A stretch of 5,805 nucleotides of DNA from Pseudomonadota bacterium (GCA_023445955.1 JAEXJH010000516.1:1-5805); one strand, 5' to 3'; counted from the first letter of the stretch, positions 1 to 5,805 are shown. Notes: generated by a model not told the origin, from the sequence alone. Made by a program: numbers and translations.

Positions 1-2
1 CC

Positions 3-560
3 CTGTGCCCGGGCGGCGGCGCCGCCGCGGTCGGAACGCTCTACTTCCGGGCCCCGCTGCTCTATCTCGCCACGCTCCGGGCCAGGATCGAACAGGCGGA
101 GCTGACGGTCGTCACCAAGTATCGCCAGCGCGACGGCGAACCCTACAAGGCTCCCACCTACGCGCGCCAGGAGGTCGGGGCGATCGAGTCCATCGAAATC
201 GCGCCGCCCGAACAGAAGCGCTCGTTTTCGGTCTCGGCGGCGCTGGCGGCCTTCGAGGACCCGCGCGTGGTTTCCGGTTACCAGATCGAACTTTTTGAGA
301 CGCCGGATGAAAAGGTCATCGCCAGCGATCTCACGGGGCGAGCTGCGCTGCGCCGATCGCTCGAGCAGGTGTTGCTGTCCACTGGCGCTGGCGCGCGCAG
401 CTTCATCGCTTCGGCGATCGGCCGTACGCCGGTTATGGAACTGCAGCTGACCCGCAGCGTCCAGCCGGCCCTGGTCGACAACCGCACCAGTCTTATCCGG
501 TCCGATCTGGTACCGGCGCCGCCCCCGGGCTCCGGTAGACCTGGATCCTGCGCGGCATGA
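3..560 (+). CDS. N-terminal part of a split S8 peptidase gene (5' end outside window)
   Basis: This frame is open from the left edge to a TGA at 558-560 and gives 185 visible residues, so the true start lies outside the window. Residues from about position 180 onward look like a genuine alpha/beta domain, for example IESIEIAPP, VVSGYQIELF and the helical stretch ALRRSLEQVL. The segment PVMELQLTRSVQPALVDNRT followed by SLIRSDLV resembles the end of the pre-catalytic domain in large AAA-ATPase-linked S8 peptidases, where a strand and helix precede a 'LVR-D' strand just before the catalytic domain. That resemblance is from memory of the family, not a search. After about 527 the frame reads GSGRPGSCAA and loses protein character, while frame 1 gains it. 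I infer that this is the N-terminal domain of the peptidase encoded downstream, separated by a frameshift. The alternative is a separate upstream gene ending 4 bases before the GTG at 565. Confidence 0.65.
   Translation: MCPGGGAAAVGTLYFRAPLLYLATLRARIEQAELTVVTKYRQRDGEPYKAPTYARQEVGAIESIEIAPPEQKRSFSVSAALAAFEDPRVVSGYQIELFETPDEKVIASDLTGRAALRRSLEQVLLSTGAGARSFIASAIGRTPVMELQLTRSVQPALVDNRTSLIRSDLVPAPPPGSGRPGSCAA
522..529 (+). other. Probable frameshift site (C5G3 run) in the S8 peptidase gene
   Basis: The run is CCCCCGGG, followed by CT. Reading frame 3 up to 527 gives SDLVPAPPP. Skipping one base and continuing in frame 1 from 529 gives APVDLDPARHEAV, which leads straight into the catalytic ORF. Frame 1 is open from 451, so there is no stop between the switch and the downstream ORF, and frame 3 stays open to 558. 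One extra C or G in the run explains the pattern, through a real mutation, a sequencing error in a homopolymer, or less likely a programmed +1 shift. No classical slippery heptamer or downstream pseudoknot is evident. Confidence 0.6.
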
Positions 561-564
561 AGCC

Positions 565-2274
565 GTGTTGAACGCTCTGCAGGCCCATCCCCTTGTGCGG
601 GCGGTGCTGCCGCCGGTGCTTCTGCAGCTTACGGACGAGGAGACCCCGACGCGGTCCGCCGAGGGGCTTTCCCTTGGGGATGAGCCGTTGGAAATCCCAA
701 CGCCAGCGAGCAGGGCGAGCTATCCGGTCGTCGGGGTGATCGACTCTGGCGTTGGCAAGTGTCTTGAGGATTGGGTGGTCGGGCGGTTCGACTTCCTGGA
801 CGAGACTGAGTTTAACGCTGTCCACGGCACTGGGGTGGCCGGCCTGATCGCCGTTCCGCAGCTGGTGAATCCGCCGACGGTGACGCCAGAGGCCAACGGC
901 TGCCAGATCTACGACGTGCCGCTCTATCCAACCGGTTCGTTCAGCGAGAAGTATCCGCGGGGCTTCACCGACTTCCTCGAGGAAGTCGAGCAGGCGGTCG
1001 CTGAGGCCATCCAGCAGCACGGCGTGCGGGTTTTCAATCTGTCGATCAACGCCGTGTCGGATGTCGAGCGTCACCGCTACAGCATTTACGCTTCGCGCTT
1101 GGATCAGATCGCCGACACCTACGGGGTGATCTTCGTCAATTCCGCAGGCAATCTCCCCCGGTCTCAGTCGCGGGCGCCATGGCCCAAGAAGCCTAGCGAA
1201 GCGGTGTCGTATTTCGCCTCACGCACGTCGCCGGACACGATCTTCAAACCGTCCGAGAGCGTACGCTCTATCTCGGTGGGGGCGTTGAATCCGCCAGGTC
1301 TGGCGGATGTGGCTGGAGCGCCGACGATTTACACCACGCGCGGGCCTGGTCTGCAGGTTGGGGTCAAACCTGACGTGGCCGCGTATGGCGGGGCCGGCGG
1401 GGCTCGGCCTGGTGCGTCCACGGGCCTGAGCTCCCTGACTCCGGCCGGTCTTCGTCAGGACGTGGTCGGCACCAGCTTCGCTGCGCCTCTGGTGGCACGC
1501 GGCCTGGCGGGCCTGGATGTCGCGACGGAGGGCGGGCTGACCAGTGAGGCCCTGCGCGCCATGTTGCTGCACCACGCGGTCATGCCTGAACCGTTGACCA
1601 AGCGCGGGCACAAGCAACTGGCCCGACAATTCGCGGGCTTCGGTCAGCCGGCTCAGGTGGTCGACATGCTGGAGACCGGCGATCATCAGATCACGCTGCT
1701 GTTCCAGAGCCGGCTCAGCATCGGTGAGCGCAAGCCCGTTATCCTGCACTTCCCGTTCACTTGGCCACAGAGCCTGACCACGCCCGACGGGGCCTGCTCG
1801 GGGCGGGCCCGGATTACCCTTGTCTACTCGCCGCCGTTGGACCCAGCCTTTGGCGCGGAATTCGTTCGCGTCAATCTTGAGGCCAGCCTCAGGCAGCGGC
1901 AAACCGAACCAGCCAAGGATGGGCGCGCGCGTTTCCTCAACCAGATCGATGCCGGCTATCTGCCAGGGTCGGCGAAGCTGGCCATTCCCGAGCGAGCCTT
2001 GATCGATCACGGCCTGAAATGGTGGCCGTCCAAGCAGTACGAGAGCACTTTCAACGAGAACGGCGAGTCCTCGCAGTGGTGTTTGGAGGTCACGAGTTTG
2101 GTGCGGGCCGAGGCGAGCTTCCCTGCCGAGGGCGTGCCCTTCGCTGTGCTTCTGACTTTGGAAGACCCTGAAGGTACGCGGCCGATCTTTCCGCAATTCC
2201 GCCAGCAGTTGCAAGCCAGCCGCGCCGATGCTCGGGATGTTCGCACGGCCATCCGCCTGCGCAGTCGAAATTAG
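565..2274 (+). CDS. S8 family (subtilisin-like) serine peptidase, catalytic and C-terminal domains
   Basis: The product is a subtilase-fold serine endopeptidase. Numbering from the GTG at 565, the catalytic Asp is D60 in VVGVIDSGVG, the His is H87 in VHGTGVAGLIA, the oxyanion-hole Asn is N196 in FVNSAGN, and the nucleophile is S304 in GTSFAAPLVA. All four are intact, so the domain should be active if folded. About 240 residues follow the catalytic domain and look beta-rich, including ARITLVYSPPLDP, as in large ATPase-linked bacterial S8 peptidases; this part has no Ca-binding or anchor motif I recognise. No signal peptide is visible. The GTG at 565 lacks a clear ribosome binding site, and frame 1 is open back to 451 with protein-like sequence (PVDLDPARHEA), so the GTG is probably internal to a longer gene whose 5' part lies in frame 3. 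A membrane protein gene follows after 46 bases. The S8 call is firm; the biological substrate is unknown. Confidence 0.9.
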   Translation: MLNALQAHPLVRAVLPPVLLQLTDEETPTRSAEGLSLGDEPLEIPTPASRASYPVVGVIDSGVGKCLEDWVVGRFDFLDETEFNAVHGTGVAGLIAVPQLVNPPTVTPEANGCQIYDVPLYPTGSFSEKYPRGFTDFLEEVEQAVAEAIQQHGVRVFNLSINAVSDVERHRYSIYASRLDQIADTYGVIFVNSAGNLPRSQSRAPWPKKPSEAVSYFASRTSPDTIFKPSESVRSISVGALNPPGLADVAGAPTIYTTRGPGLQVGVKPDVAAYGGAGGARPGASTGLSSLTPAGLRQDVVGTSFAAPLVARGLAGLDVATEGGLTSEALRAMLLHHAVMPEPLTKRGHKQLARQFAGFGQPAQVVDMLETGDHQITLLFQSRLSIGERKPVILHFPFTWPQSLTTPDGACSGRARITLVYSPPLDPAFGAEFVRVNLEASLRQRQTEPAKDGRARFLNQIDAGYLPGSAKLAIPERALIDHGLKWWPSKQYESTFNENGESSQWCLEVTSLVRAEASFPAEGVPFAVLLTLEDPEGTRPIFPQFRQQLQASRADARDVRTAIRLRSRN

Positions 2275-2309
2275 GTCGGCCAGTGGTGGGTGATAGTAAT
2301 GTCCATCGA

Positions 2310-2319
2310 GGGGAGGGAA
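2310..2319 (+). promoter_or_regulatory. Strong purine-rich ribosome binding site for the small membrane protein
   Basis: The sequence GGGGAGGGAA lies immediately before the GTG at 2321, with GGAGG centred about 7 bases upstream of the start. It is the best Shine-Dalgarno match in the left half of the window. It decides in favour of the GTG start over the ATG at 2299, which opens only a 13-residue frame. Confidence 0.6.
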
Positions 2320-2320
2320 G

Positions 2321-2578
2321 GTGATTGGCTTTTGGCTTGAACGTATCCTGGAACTCCTGCTGGCGAAGCGAGGCGAGGGCGCTCAGGCGATCATCTATGC
2401 GACGCTGGGATGGCTCGCCGCGGCCAGTTTGATTGTGGGCATTGTCCTTGGCCTCATCGGCATGAAGTGGCTATCGGGGTTCCTTGTGGGGACCTTCGAC
2501 ACCATCCTCGCCATCGTGCTCACGAGGGATTGGAAGGCGCTGAAGACTGGTTCGATCCACCATCGCCGTGAAGGTTGA
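2321..2578 (+). CDS. Small two-helix membrane protein, 85 residues
   Basis: I do not recognise a named family. The product has a short amphipathic N-terminus (FWLERILELLLAKRGEG), a hydrophobic helix at about residues 24-46 (IIYATLGWLAAASLIVGIVL), a one-residue basic break at K49, a second helix at about 50-68 (WLSGFLVGTFDTILAIVL), and a basic tail (TRDWKALKTG). The positive charges at both ends predict a hairpin with both termini in the cytoplasm. The start is GTG, with a strong ribosome binding site just upstream. The gene begins 46 bases after the peptidase stop on the same strand with no terminator between them, so co-transcription is likely. By position it could be a membrane partner or anchor for the peptidase, but that is only inference. 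It could also be an unrelated small orphan protein. Confidence 0.7.
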   Translation: MIGFWLERILELLLAKRGEGAQAIIYATLGWLAAASLIVGIVLGLIGMKWLSGFLVGTFDTILAIVLTRDWKALKTGSIHHRREG

Positions 2579-2687
2579 AACTGAACGATCTCTCCAACGA
2601 CTTTGTGCGGCGTTCGGGGCGGCAAAGCCTCACGACTTCATTGACATCGACCTATTGAGGCGAGGGCGGCGCCCGCGGGCTGCGTAA
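2568..2687 (+). CDS. Possible 39-residue ORF or gene remnant
   Basis: A GTG at 2568 overlaps the last 11 bases of the small membrane protein gene and opens a frame to a TAA at 2685-2687. The first 28 residues look like a plausible amphipathic protein (TERSLQRLCAAFGAAKPHDF, then IDIDLL), while the end (RRGRRPRAA) looks like read-through of GC-rich non-coding DNA. There is no Shine-Dalgarno sequence, so it would depend on coupling to the preceding gene. The frame is open upstream only to 2544. It may be a truncated relic of a gene at the boundary of the left module, or chance. No function can be assigned. Confidence 0.22.
   Translation: MKVETERSLQRLCAAFGAAKPHDFIDIDLLRRGRRPRAA
2664..2680. repeat. 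GC-rich overlapping inverted repeats in the gap before the MFS gene
   Basis: GGGC-GGC-GCCC (2664-2674) and GCCC-GC-GGGC (2671-2680) share one arm, so two alternative short hairpins are possible. No run of T follows, so a canonical intrinsic terminator is not supported. It may attenuate transcription from the left module, or may only reflect base composition. The rest of 2688-2742 shows nothing clear apart from a weak AGGA about 10 bases before the ATG at 2743. Confidence 0.2.
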
Positions 2688-2742
2688 GACCTTGCAACGG
2701 GATTGTCCGCTGTCTCGTTGGCCGATCGAGGATCCCCGCCCA

Positions 2743-4053
2743 ATGTTTTCGCCCCTCCGCAACCGCGCCTACCGTCACCTCTTCATCGCCCAGGTCGCCG
2801 CGCTGCTGGGCACGGGCATGGCCACCGTCGCCCTCGGCCTCCTGGCCCATGACCTAGCGGGCGCCAGCGCCGGGGAAATCCTAGGCGCGGTGCTGTCGAT
2901 CAAGATGGTCGCCTATATCGGCGTGGCGCCGTTCGCGTCGGCCCTCGCCACCAAGCTCCCCCGCAAGACGCTGCTGGTGTCGCTCGACGTCGTGCGGGCG
3001 CTGGTGGCCGTGGCGCTGCCGTTCGTGCGTGAGCCCTGGCAGGTCTATGGCCTGATGACGGTGCTCTACATCGCCTCGGCCGCCTTCACCCCGGCCTTCC
3101 AGGCCATGATCCCCGACCTGCTCGAAGACGAGGCCGAGTACACCAAAGCCCTGTCGCTCTCGCGCCTGGCGTCGGACCTGGAGAGCGTGGCCAGCCCGGT
3201 GCTGGCGGCGATCCTGCTGTCGGTGATCAGCTTCAACGACCTCTTCCTGGGCACGGCGCTGGGCTTCGTGCTGTCGGCCGGCTTTGTGGTCACGGCCGTC
3301 CTGCCGCCGGTCTCCAGCGCCCAGCAGCTGCCGTTCTCGCAGCGTCTGACCGGGGGCTTGCGCCTGTTCGCCCTGACGCCGCGCCTGCGGGGCCTGCTGG
3401 CGGTGAGCCTGGCCGAGGCCGCTGGCGGGGCCATGGTGTTCATCAACACCGTCGTGCTGGTGCGCTCGAACTTCGGCATGTCCAACCAGGCCAGCGCCTG
3501 GGCTCTGGCGGTGTTCGGCCTGGGCTCGATGAGCGCGGCCCTGGTCCTGCCGCGCGTCCTGGAGAAGGTCACCGACCGTCGCGCCATGGTCGCCGGCGCC
3601 TTCCTGATGACTGGCGTGCTACTGGCCGGCGCCTTCACCGCCAAGAGCTATCCGGCGCTGCTGGCGCTCTGGCTGGTCATGGGCTTTGGCTACTCGCTGA
3701 CCCTGACGCCGGCGGGGCGAGCCCTGCGCCGCTCGGCCTCGGCCGCCGATCGCCCGGCCTTGTTCGCCGCCCAGTTCGCCCTGTCGCACGCCTGCTGGCT
3801 GATCGCCTATCCGGTGGCGGGCCTGGTCTCGGCCCAGGCCAATCCCAGCGCCGCGTTCCTGGTGCTGGCGGGGCTTTGTGGTCTGGGCGCTATCCTGGGG
3901 CTGGTGATCTGGCCGGCCAACGATCCCGAGAACCTGCCGCACACGCACGACGACCTGCCGGCGGAGCATCCGCACCTGGCCAACGGCCAGGATGGAGCCC
4001 ACGCCCATCCGGTGGTGATCGACGGTCAGCACAAGCGCTGGCCGAAGGCGTGA
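2743..4053 (+). CDS. MFS transporter with His-rich C-terminal tail, chromate-locus type
   Basis: This is a polytopic inner-membrane major facilitator, 436 residues, of about 12 helices. Typical features are the opening FSPLRNRAYRHLFIAQVAAL, a loop 2-3 motif with an LPRK core (ATKLPRKTLL) in place of the usual GxLADRxGRR, the following DVVRALVAVALPF, and the helix 4-5 segment FQAMIPDLLEDEAEYTKALS. I chose the ATG at 2743 over the TTG at 2692 because family members begin with this FxxLRNRxYRxLF stretch and an AGGA lies about 10 bases upstream. From residue 400 a soluble tail carries seven His (HTHDDLPAEHPHL, then AHAHPVVIDGQHKRWP), which suggests a cytoplasmic metal-binding or sensing segment. 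I recall the same tail in MFS proteins encoded near chrA/chrB in other proteobacteria. The substrate is unproven; export of a metal or oxyanion is an inference from the neighbour. The gene is convergent with chrA. Confidence 0.88.
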   Translation: MFSPLRNRAYRHLFIAQVAALLGTGMATVALGLLAHDLAGASAGEILGAVLSIKMVAYIGVAPFASALATKLPRKTLLVSLDVVRALVAVALPFVREPWQVYGLMTVLYIASAAFTPAFQAMIPDLLEDEAEYTKALSLSRLASDLESVASPVLAAILLSVISFNDLFLGTALGFVLSAGFVVTAVLPPVSSAQQLPFSQRLTGGLRLFALTPRLRGLLAVSLAEAAGGAMVFINTVVLVRSNFGMSNQASAWALAVFGLGSMSAALVLPRVLEKVTDRRAMVAGAFLMTGVLLAGAFTAKSYPALLALWLVMGFGYSLTLTPAGRALRRSASAADRPALFAAQFALSHACWLIAYPVAGLVSAQANPSAAFLVLAGLCGLGAILGLVIWPANDPENLPHTHDDLPAEHPHLANGQDGAHAHPVVIDGQHKRWPKA

Positions 4054-4055
4054 TC

Positions 4056-5450
4056 CTAGCTGTGGGCGACCAGCAGGAAAAACAGGACGCCGGCTGCCGA
4101 ACAGCCCGCCACTAGCGGGATCATCGGGACCTTGAAGCGGAAGGCGGCGATGGCGGCCGCCAGGGCCAGGAGTGCGCTCGGCAGGTTCAGACTGGAAAGG
4201 TCCGGAACCTCAAGGCGCGCACCCAGGGCATCGAGCACCGTCATCCGCGCGAACAGCACATGCAGCGCGAACCACAGGGCCAGGTTCATGATGACGCCCA
4301 CGACGGCCGCGCTGATCGCCGACAGCGCGCCGTTGAGCGCGCGGGCGCCGCGCAGGGCCTCGATGAATGGCGCGCCCAGGAAGATCCAGAGGAAGCACGG
4401 CACGAACGTCACCCAGGTGGTCAGGACGCCGCCCAGGATCGCGGCTGTCAGCGGCGAGAGGCTTCCAGCGTTGCGATAGGCCCCCATGAAGCCGACGAAC
4501 TGGGTGACGATGATCAGCGGGCCGGGCGTCGTCTCGGCCATGCCCAGGCCGTCCAGCATCTCGCCGGGGCGAAGCCAGTGGTAGGTCCCAACGGCTTCCT
4601 GGGCGACGTATGCCAGCACGGCGTAGGCTCCGCCGAAGGTCACCATGGCCATCTTGCTGAAGAACAGGCCGATGTGGGTGAGCGTGGCGTTCGGACCCAG
4701 GACCAGCGCCGAAATACCCACGGGCGCCCACCAGGCCAGCAGCAGCGCCGCGCTGATCGAAAGCGACCAGCGCAGGTTTGGCCTGGCGTGCTCGGGCGTG
4801 TCCTCGCCTAGGATGGTGTCGGCGTCGGCGACTTCATGACCACTGGCCGGACCGTGACCGGAAGCCTTCAGGAAGGCCGCCACGCCCAGTCGCGCGCCCA
4901 CGAAGCCAATGAGGCCGGCGGTGACGATGACGATGGGGAATGGGACCTTGAAGACAAACAGCGCCAGGAAAGCGACGGCGGCGATGGCGATCATCGCGCG
5001 GCTCTTCAGCGACCGTCGACCGACCCGCAGCACCGCCTCGACCACCACGACGAGCACCGCCGCCTTCAGGCCGAAGAACAGCGCCGCCACCGGACCGACC
5101 TGGCCGAACAGGGCGTACAGGACGCTGAGCGCCATGATCGCCAGGAAGCCGGGCGCCACGAACAGGATACCGGCGGCGAAACCGCCGATCGTCCTGTGCA
5201 TCAGCCAGCCGATATAGATGGCCAGTTGCTGGGCCTCCGGACCGGGCAGCAGCATGCAATAGTTCAGCGCGTGCAGGAACCGGCGCTCGCCCAGCCAGCG
5301 TTTCTCTTCCACCAAGATGCGGTGCATCACCGCGATCTGGCCGGCAGGGCCGCCGAAGCTCAGCGCCGCTACGCGCGCCCACACCTTCAGTGCTTCGCCG
5401 AACGATATCGACTTCGAGGGGATCGGGGTCTCGATCTGACTATCCAACAC
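4056..5450 (-). CDS. chrA: Chromate transporter ChrA, long two-domain form
   Basis: This is an inner-membrane transporter of the CHR superfamily, the family that exports chromate and confers resistance, driven by the proton gradient. At 464 residues it is the long form with two homologous halves. The N-half has FGGPAGQIAVMH (32-43), EEKRWLGERRF and LLPGPEAQQLAIYIGW (from about 67). The C-half repeats this as FGGAYAVLAYV (from 272) and ETTPGPLIIVTQFVGFMGAY (from 306). A hydrophilic linker at about 195-230 with three His separates them. All expected signature blocks are present, so it looks functional. The start is a GTG at 5450-5448 with GGAG five bases upstream; a TTG follows directly and is less well spaced. 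Its stop lies 2 bases from that of the MFS gene on the opposite strand. ChrB is not seen. Related CHR proteins may carry other oxyanions, so chromate is the likely but untested substrate. Confidence 0.93.
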   Translation of the reverse strand: MLDSQIETPIPSKSISFGEALKVWARVAALSFGGPAGQIAVMHRILVEEKRWLGERRFLHALNYCMLLPGPEAQQLAIYIGWLMHRTIGGFAAGILFVAPGFLAIMALSVLYALFGQVGPVAALFFGLKAAVLVVVVEAVLRVGRRSLKSRAMIAIAAVAFLALFVFKVPFPIVIVTAGLIGFVGARLGVAAFLKASGHGPASGHEVADADTILGEDTPEHARPNLRWSLSISAALLLAWWAPVGISALVLGPNATLTHIGLFFSKMAMVTFGGAYAVLAYVAQEAVGTYHWLRPGEMLDGLGMAETTPGPLIIVTQFVGFMGAYRNAGSLSPLTAAILGGVLTTWVTFVPCFLWIFLGAPFIEALRGARALNGALSAISAAVVGVIMNLALWFALHVLFARMTVLDALGARLEVPDLSSLNLPSALLALAAAIAAFRFKVPMIPLVAGCSAAGVLFFLLVAHS

Positions 5451-5455
5451 ACACG

Positions 5456-5459
5456 CTCC
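5456..5459 (-). promoter_or_regulatory. Ribosome binding site of chrA
   Basis: GGAG on the - strand ends five bases before the GTG at 5450. It supports GTG rather than the next codon TTG as the start. An ATG just upstream of GGAG is in another frame and leads into a non-ChrA reading. Confidence 0.55.
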
Positions 5460-5465
5460 ATTGGC

Positions 5466-5480
5466 CGCGCGTGACGCGCG
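5466..5480. repeat. 15-base perfect palindrome next to the chrA ribosome binding site
   Basis: CGCGCGT-G-ACGCGCG has seven-base arms around one central base. On the chrA strand it ends six bases upstream of the GGAG. Such a position would suit an operator for a dimeric repressor or an mRNA hairpin limiting translation. GC richness makes chance palindromes more likely, so the role is inferred only from its perfection and position. Confidence 0.4.
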
Positions 5481-5615
5481 TCCTCCAGAGCGGGTTCTTG
5501 GACGGCGGACCGTCTGTGTCCGGGCGACCCGCGAGAGCCCGGTGCGTCACCGCATACTTGGGGAATGGGTGGGAGGCAATGCGCGATCGGGCGTTCGCCC
5601 TGGCGCCTCCGCCGC

Positions 5616-5805
5616 TCATAGATCGGTGTCCCTCGATCCGACGACGGATGGGGCGAGCGGCACATCCAGCACGAAGCGCGCGCCGCCTTGGGGGGTGTCC
5701 ATCACCGCGATCGTCCCGCCGGGCGCGCGGGCGATTTCGGCGTCGATGGACAAGCCGAGGCCCGCGCCGGCGCTGGAGCCGCGTCGCTCCCGGCTGCGCC
5801 AGAAG
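5616..5805 (-). CDS. Sensor histidine kinase, C-terminal end of the ATP-binding domain (partial)
   Basis: On the - strand the frame is open from the right edge (first full codon 5804-5802) to a TGA at 5618-5616, giving 62 residues. The sequence FWRSRERRGSSAGAGLGLSI is the F-box/G2-box end of a HATPase_c domain: FWR-R corresponds to the RFYR block and GAGLGL to the nucleotide-lid glycines. It is followed by the APGG turn and the final strands GTIAVMDTPQGGARFVLDVPL, and a short tail. Two positions are unusual: the box reads SIDAEIARAPGG where most kinases have SIV..IA.AHGG. The kinase autophosphorylates a His and passes phosphate to a response regulator, presumably encoded further right. It lies 165 bases upstream of chrA on the same strand, so it might control chrA, but this is unproven. 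The sensor part is outside the window. Confidence 0.82.
   Translation of the reverse strand, partial: FWRSRERRGSSAGAGLGLSIDAEIARAPGGTIAVMDTPQGGARFVLDVPLAPSVVGSRDTDL

Larger units (their letters stand above)
5451..5615 (-). promoter_or_regulatory. 165-base gap between the kinase and chrA: probable chrA leader with three inverted repeats
   Basis: No gene is supported here. Besides the palindrome next to chrA, it holds GACGG-4-CCGTC (5501-5514) and CCGGGC-11-GCCCGG (5520-5542). A GGGCG-2-CGCCC element (5589-5600) lies 15 bases past the kinase stop. That last element could end the kinase transcript but has no T run. On the chrA strand TTGCCT (complement of about 5574-5579) followed by an A/T-richer stretch (AAGTATG) is the only faint promoter-like pair, and its spacing is poor. 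Whether chrA has its own promoter or reads through from the kinase cannot be settled by eye. Confidence 0.35.

Noticed and set aside
13..28. Perfect 16-base palindrome of GCC/GGC triplets
   Set aside because: Arises from Gly-Gly-Ala-Ala codons in coding GC-rich DNA; no regulatory context.
5..298. Frame-2 ORF beginning at a GTG near the left edge
   Set aside because: Arg/Gly-rich product without protein character, while frame 3 over the same bases reads as a plausible domain continuing to 527.
1219..2214. Long open frame (331 codons) on the - strand inside the peptidase gene
   Set aside because: It lies fully opposite the S8 domain with intact catalytic motifs; its product is rich in Arg, Gln and Gly with no domain, as expected of an antisense shadow in GC-rich DNA.
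2627..2661. Inverted repeat GCCTCA...TGAGGC as a terminator after the small membrane protein
   Set aside because: Only six-base arms with a 23-base loop and no T run; not distinguishable from chance.
2692..2742. TTG start giving 17 extra residues to the MFS protein
   Set aside because: The extra residues (MQRDCPLSRW...) are not typical of the family, and the ATG at 2743 gives the standard N-terminus.
4836..5474. Open frames of up to 212 codons on the + strand opposite chrA
   Set aside because: Low-complexity, His/Asp/Arg-rich translation antisense to clear ChrA signature motifs.
5387..5665. 92-codon - strand ORF across the chrA start and the gap to the kinase
   Set aside because: Overlaps both chrA and the kinase end in another frame; Arg/Pro/Ser-rich composition, no motif.
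1..5805. CRISPR arrays, tRNA or rRNA genes, insertion sequences
   Set aside because: No spaced direct repeats, cloverleaf-like sequence, transposase motif or terminal inverted repeats were seen on either strand.

Overview
The window is GC-rich and reads as chromosomal DNA of an alphaproteobacterium. Caulobacter or a close relative is a reasonable guess from codon use and the style of the proteins, but no marker gene here proves it. It splits into two parts of different character.

Left part (1 to about 2690, all + strand): most of a subtilisin-like (S8) serine peptidase gene that enters from beyond the left edge, followed by a two-helix membrane protein of 85 residues and a dubious 39-codon ORF overlapping its end. 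The peptidase is split between two reading frames. The N-terminal domain lies in frame 3 and stops at 558-560. The catalytic domain (Asp, His, oxyanion Asn and Ser all present) and a C-terminal beta-rich domain lie in frame 1. The coding signal changes frame at a C5G3 run (522-529), which suggests a one-base frameshift in a single gene of at least 756 codons. From family recollection, large peptidases of this type often sit beside an AAA+ ATPase gene in accessory islands. If so here, that gene would be outside the window.

Right part (2743 to the end): a chromate-type ion transport neighbourhood. A major facilitator transporter with a His-rich C-terminal tail (+ strand) meets a complete long-form ChrA chromate transporter (- strand) tail to tail, with only 2 bases between their stop codons. 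Upstream of chrA is a 165-base gap with several GC-rich inverted repeats. Beyond it is the C-terminal end of a sensor histidine kinase, also on the - strand, cut by the right edge. ChrB, the usual chromate regulator, is not in the window.

The left part uses more A/T-ending codons than the transporter part, and a short degraded-looking stretch (2579-2742) separates them. The peptidase and small membrane protein may therefore be an acquired module next to a core metal/oxyanion locus. The strongest points for follow-up are the frameshifted peptidase, the small membrane protein coupled to it, and the MFS/ChrA pairing.
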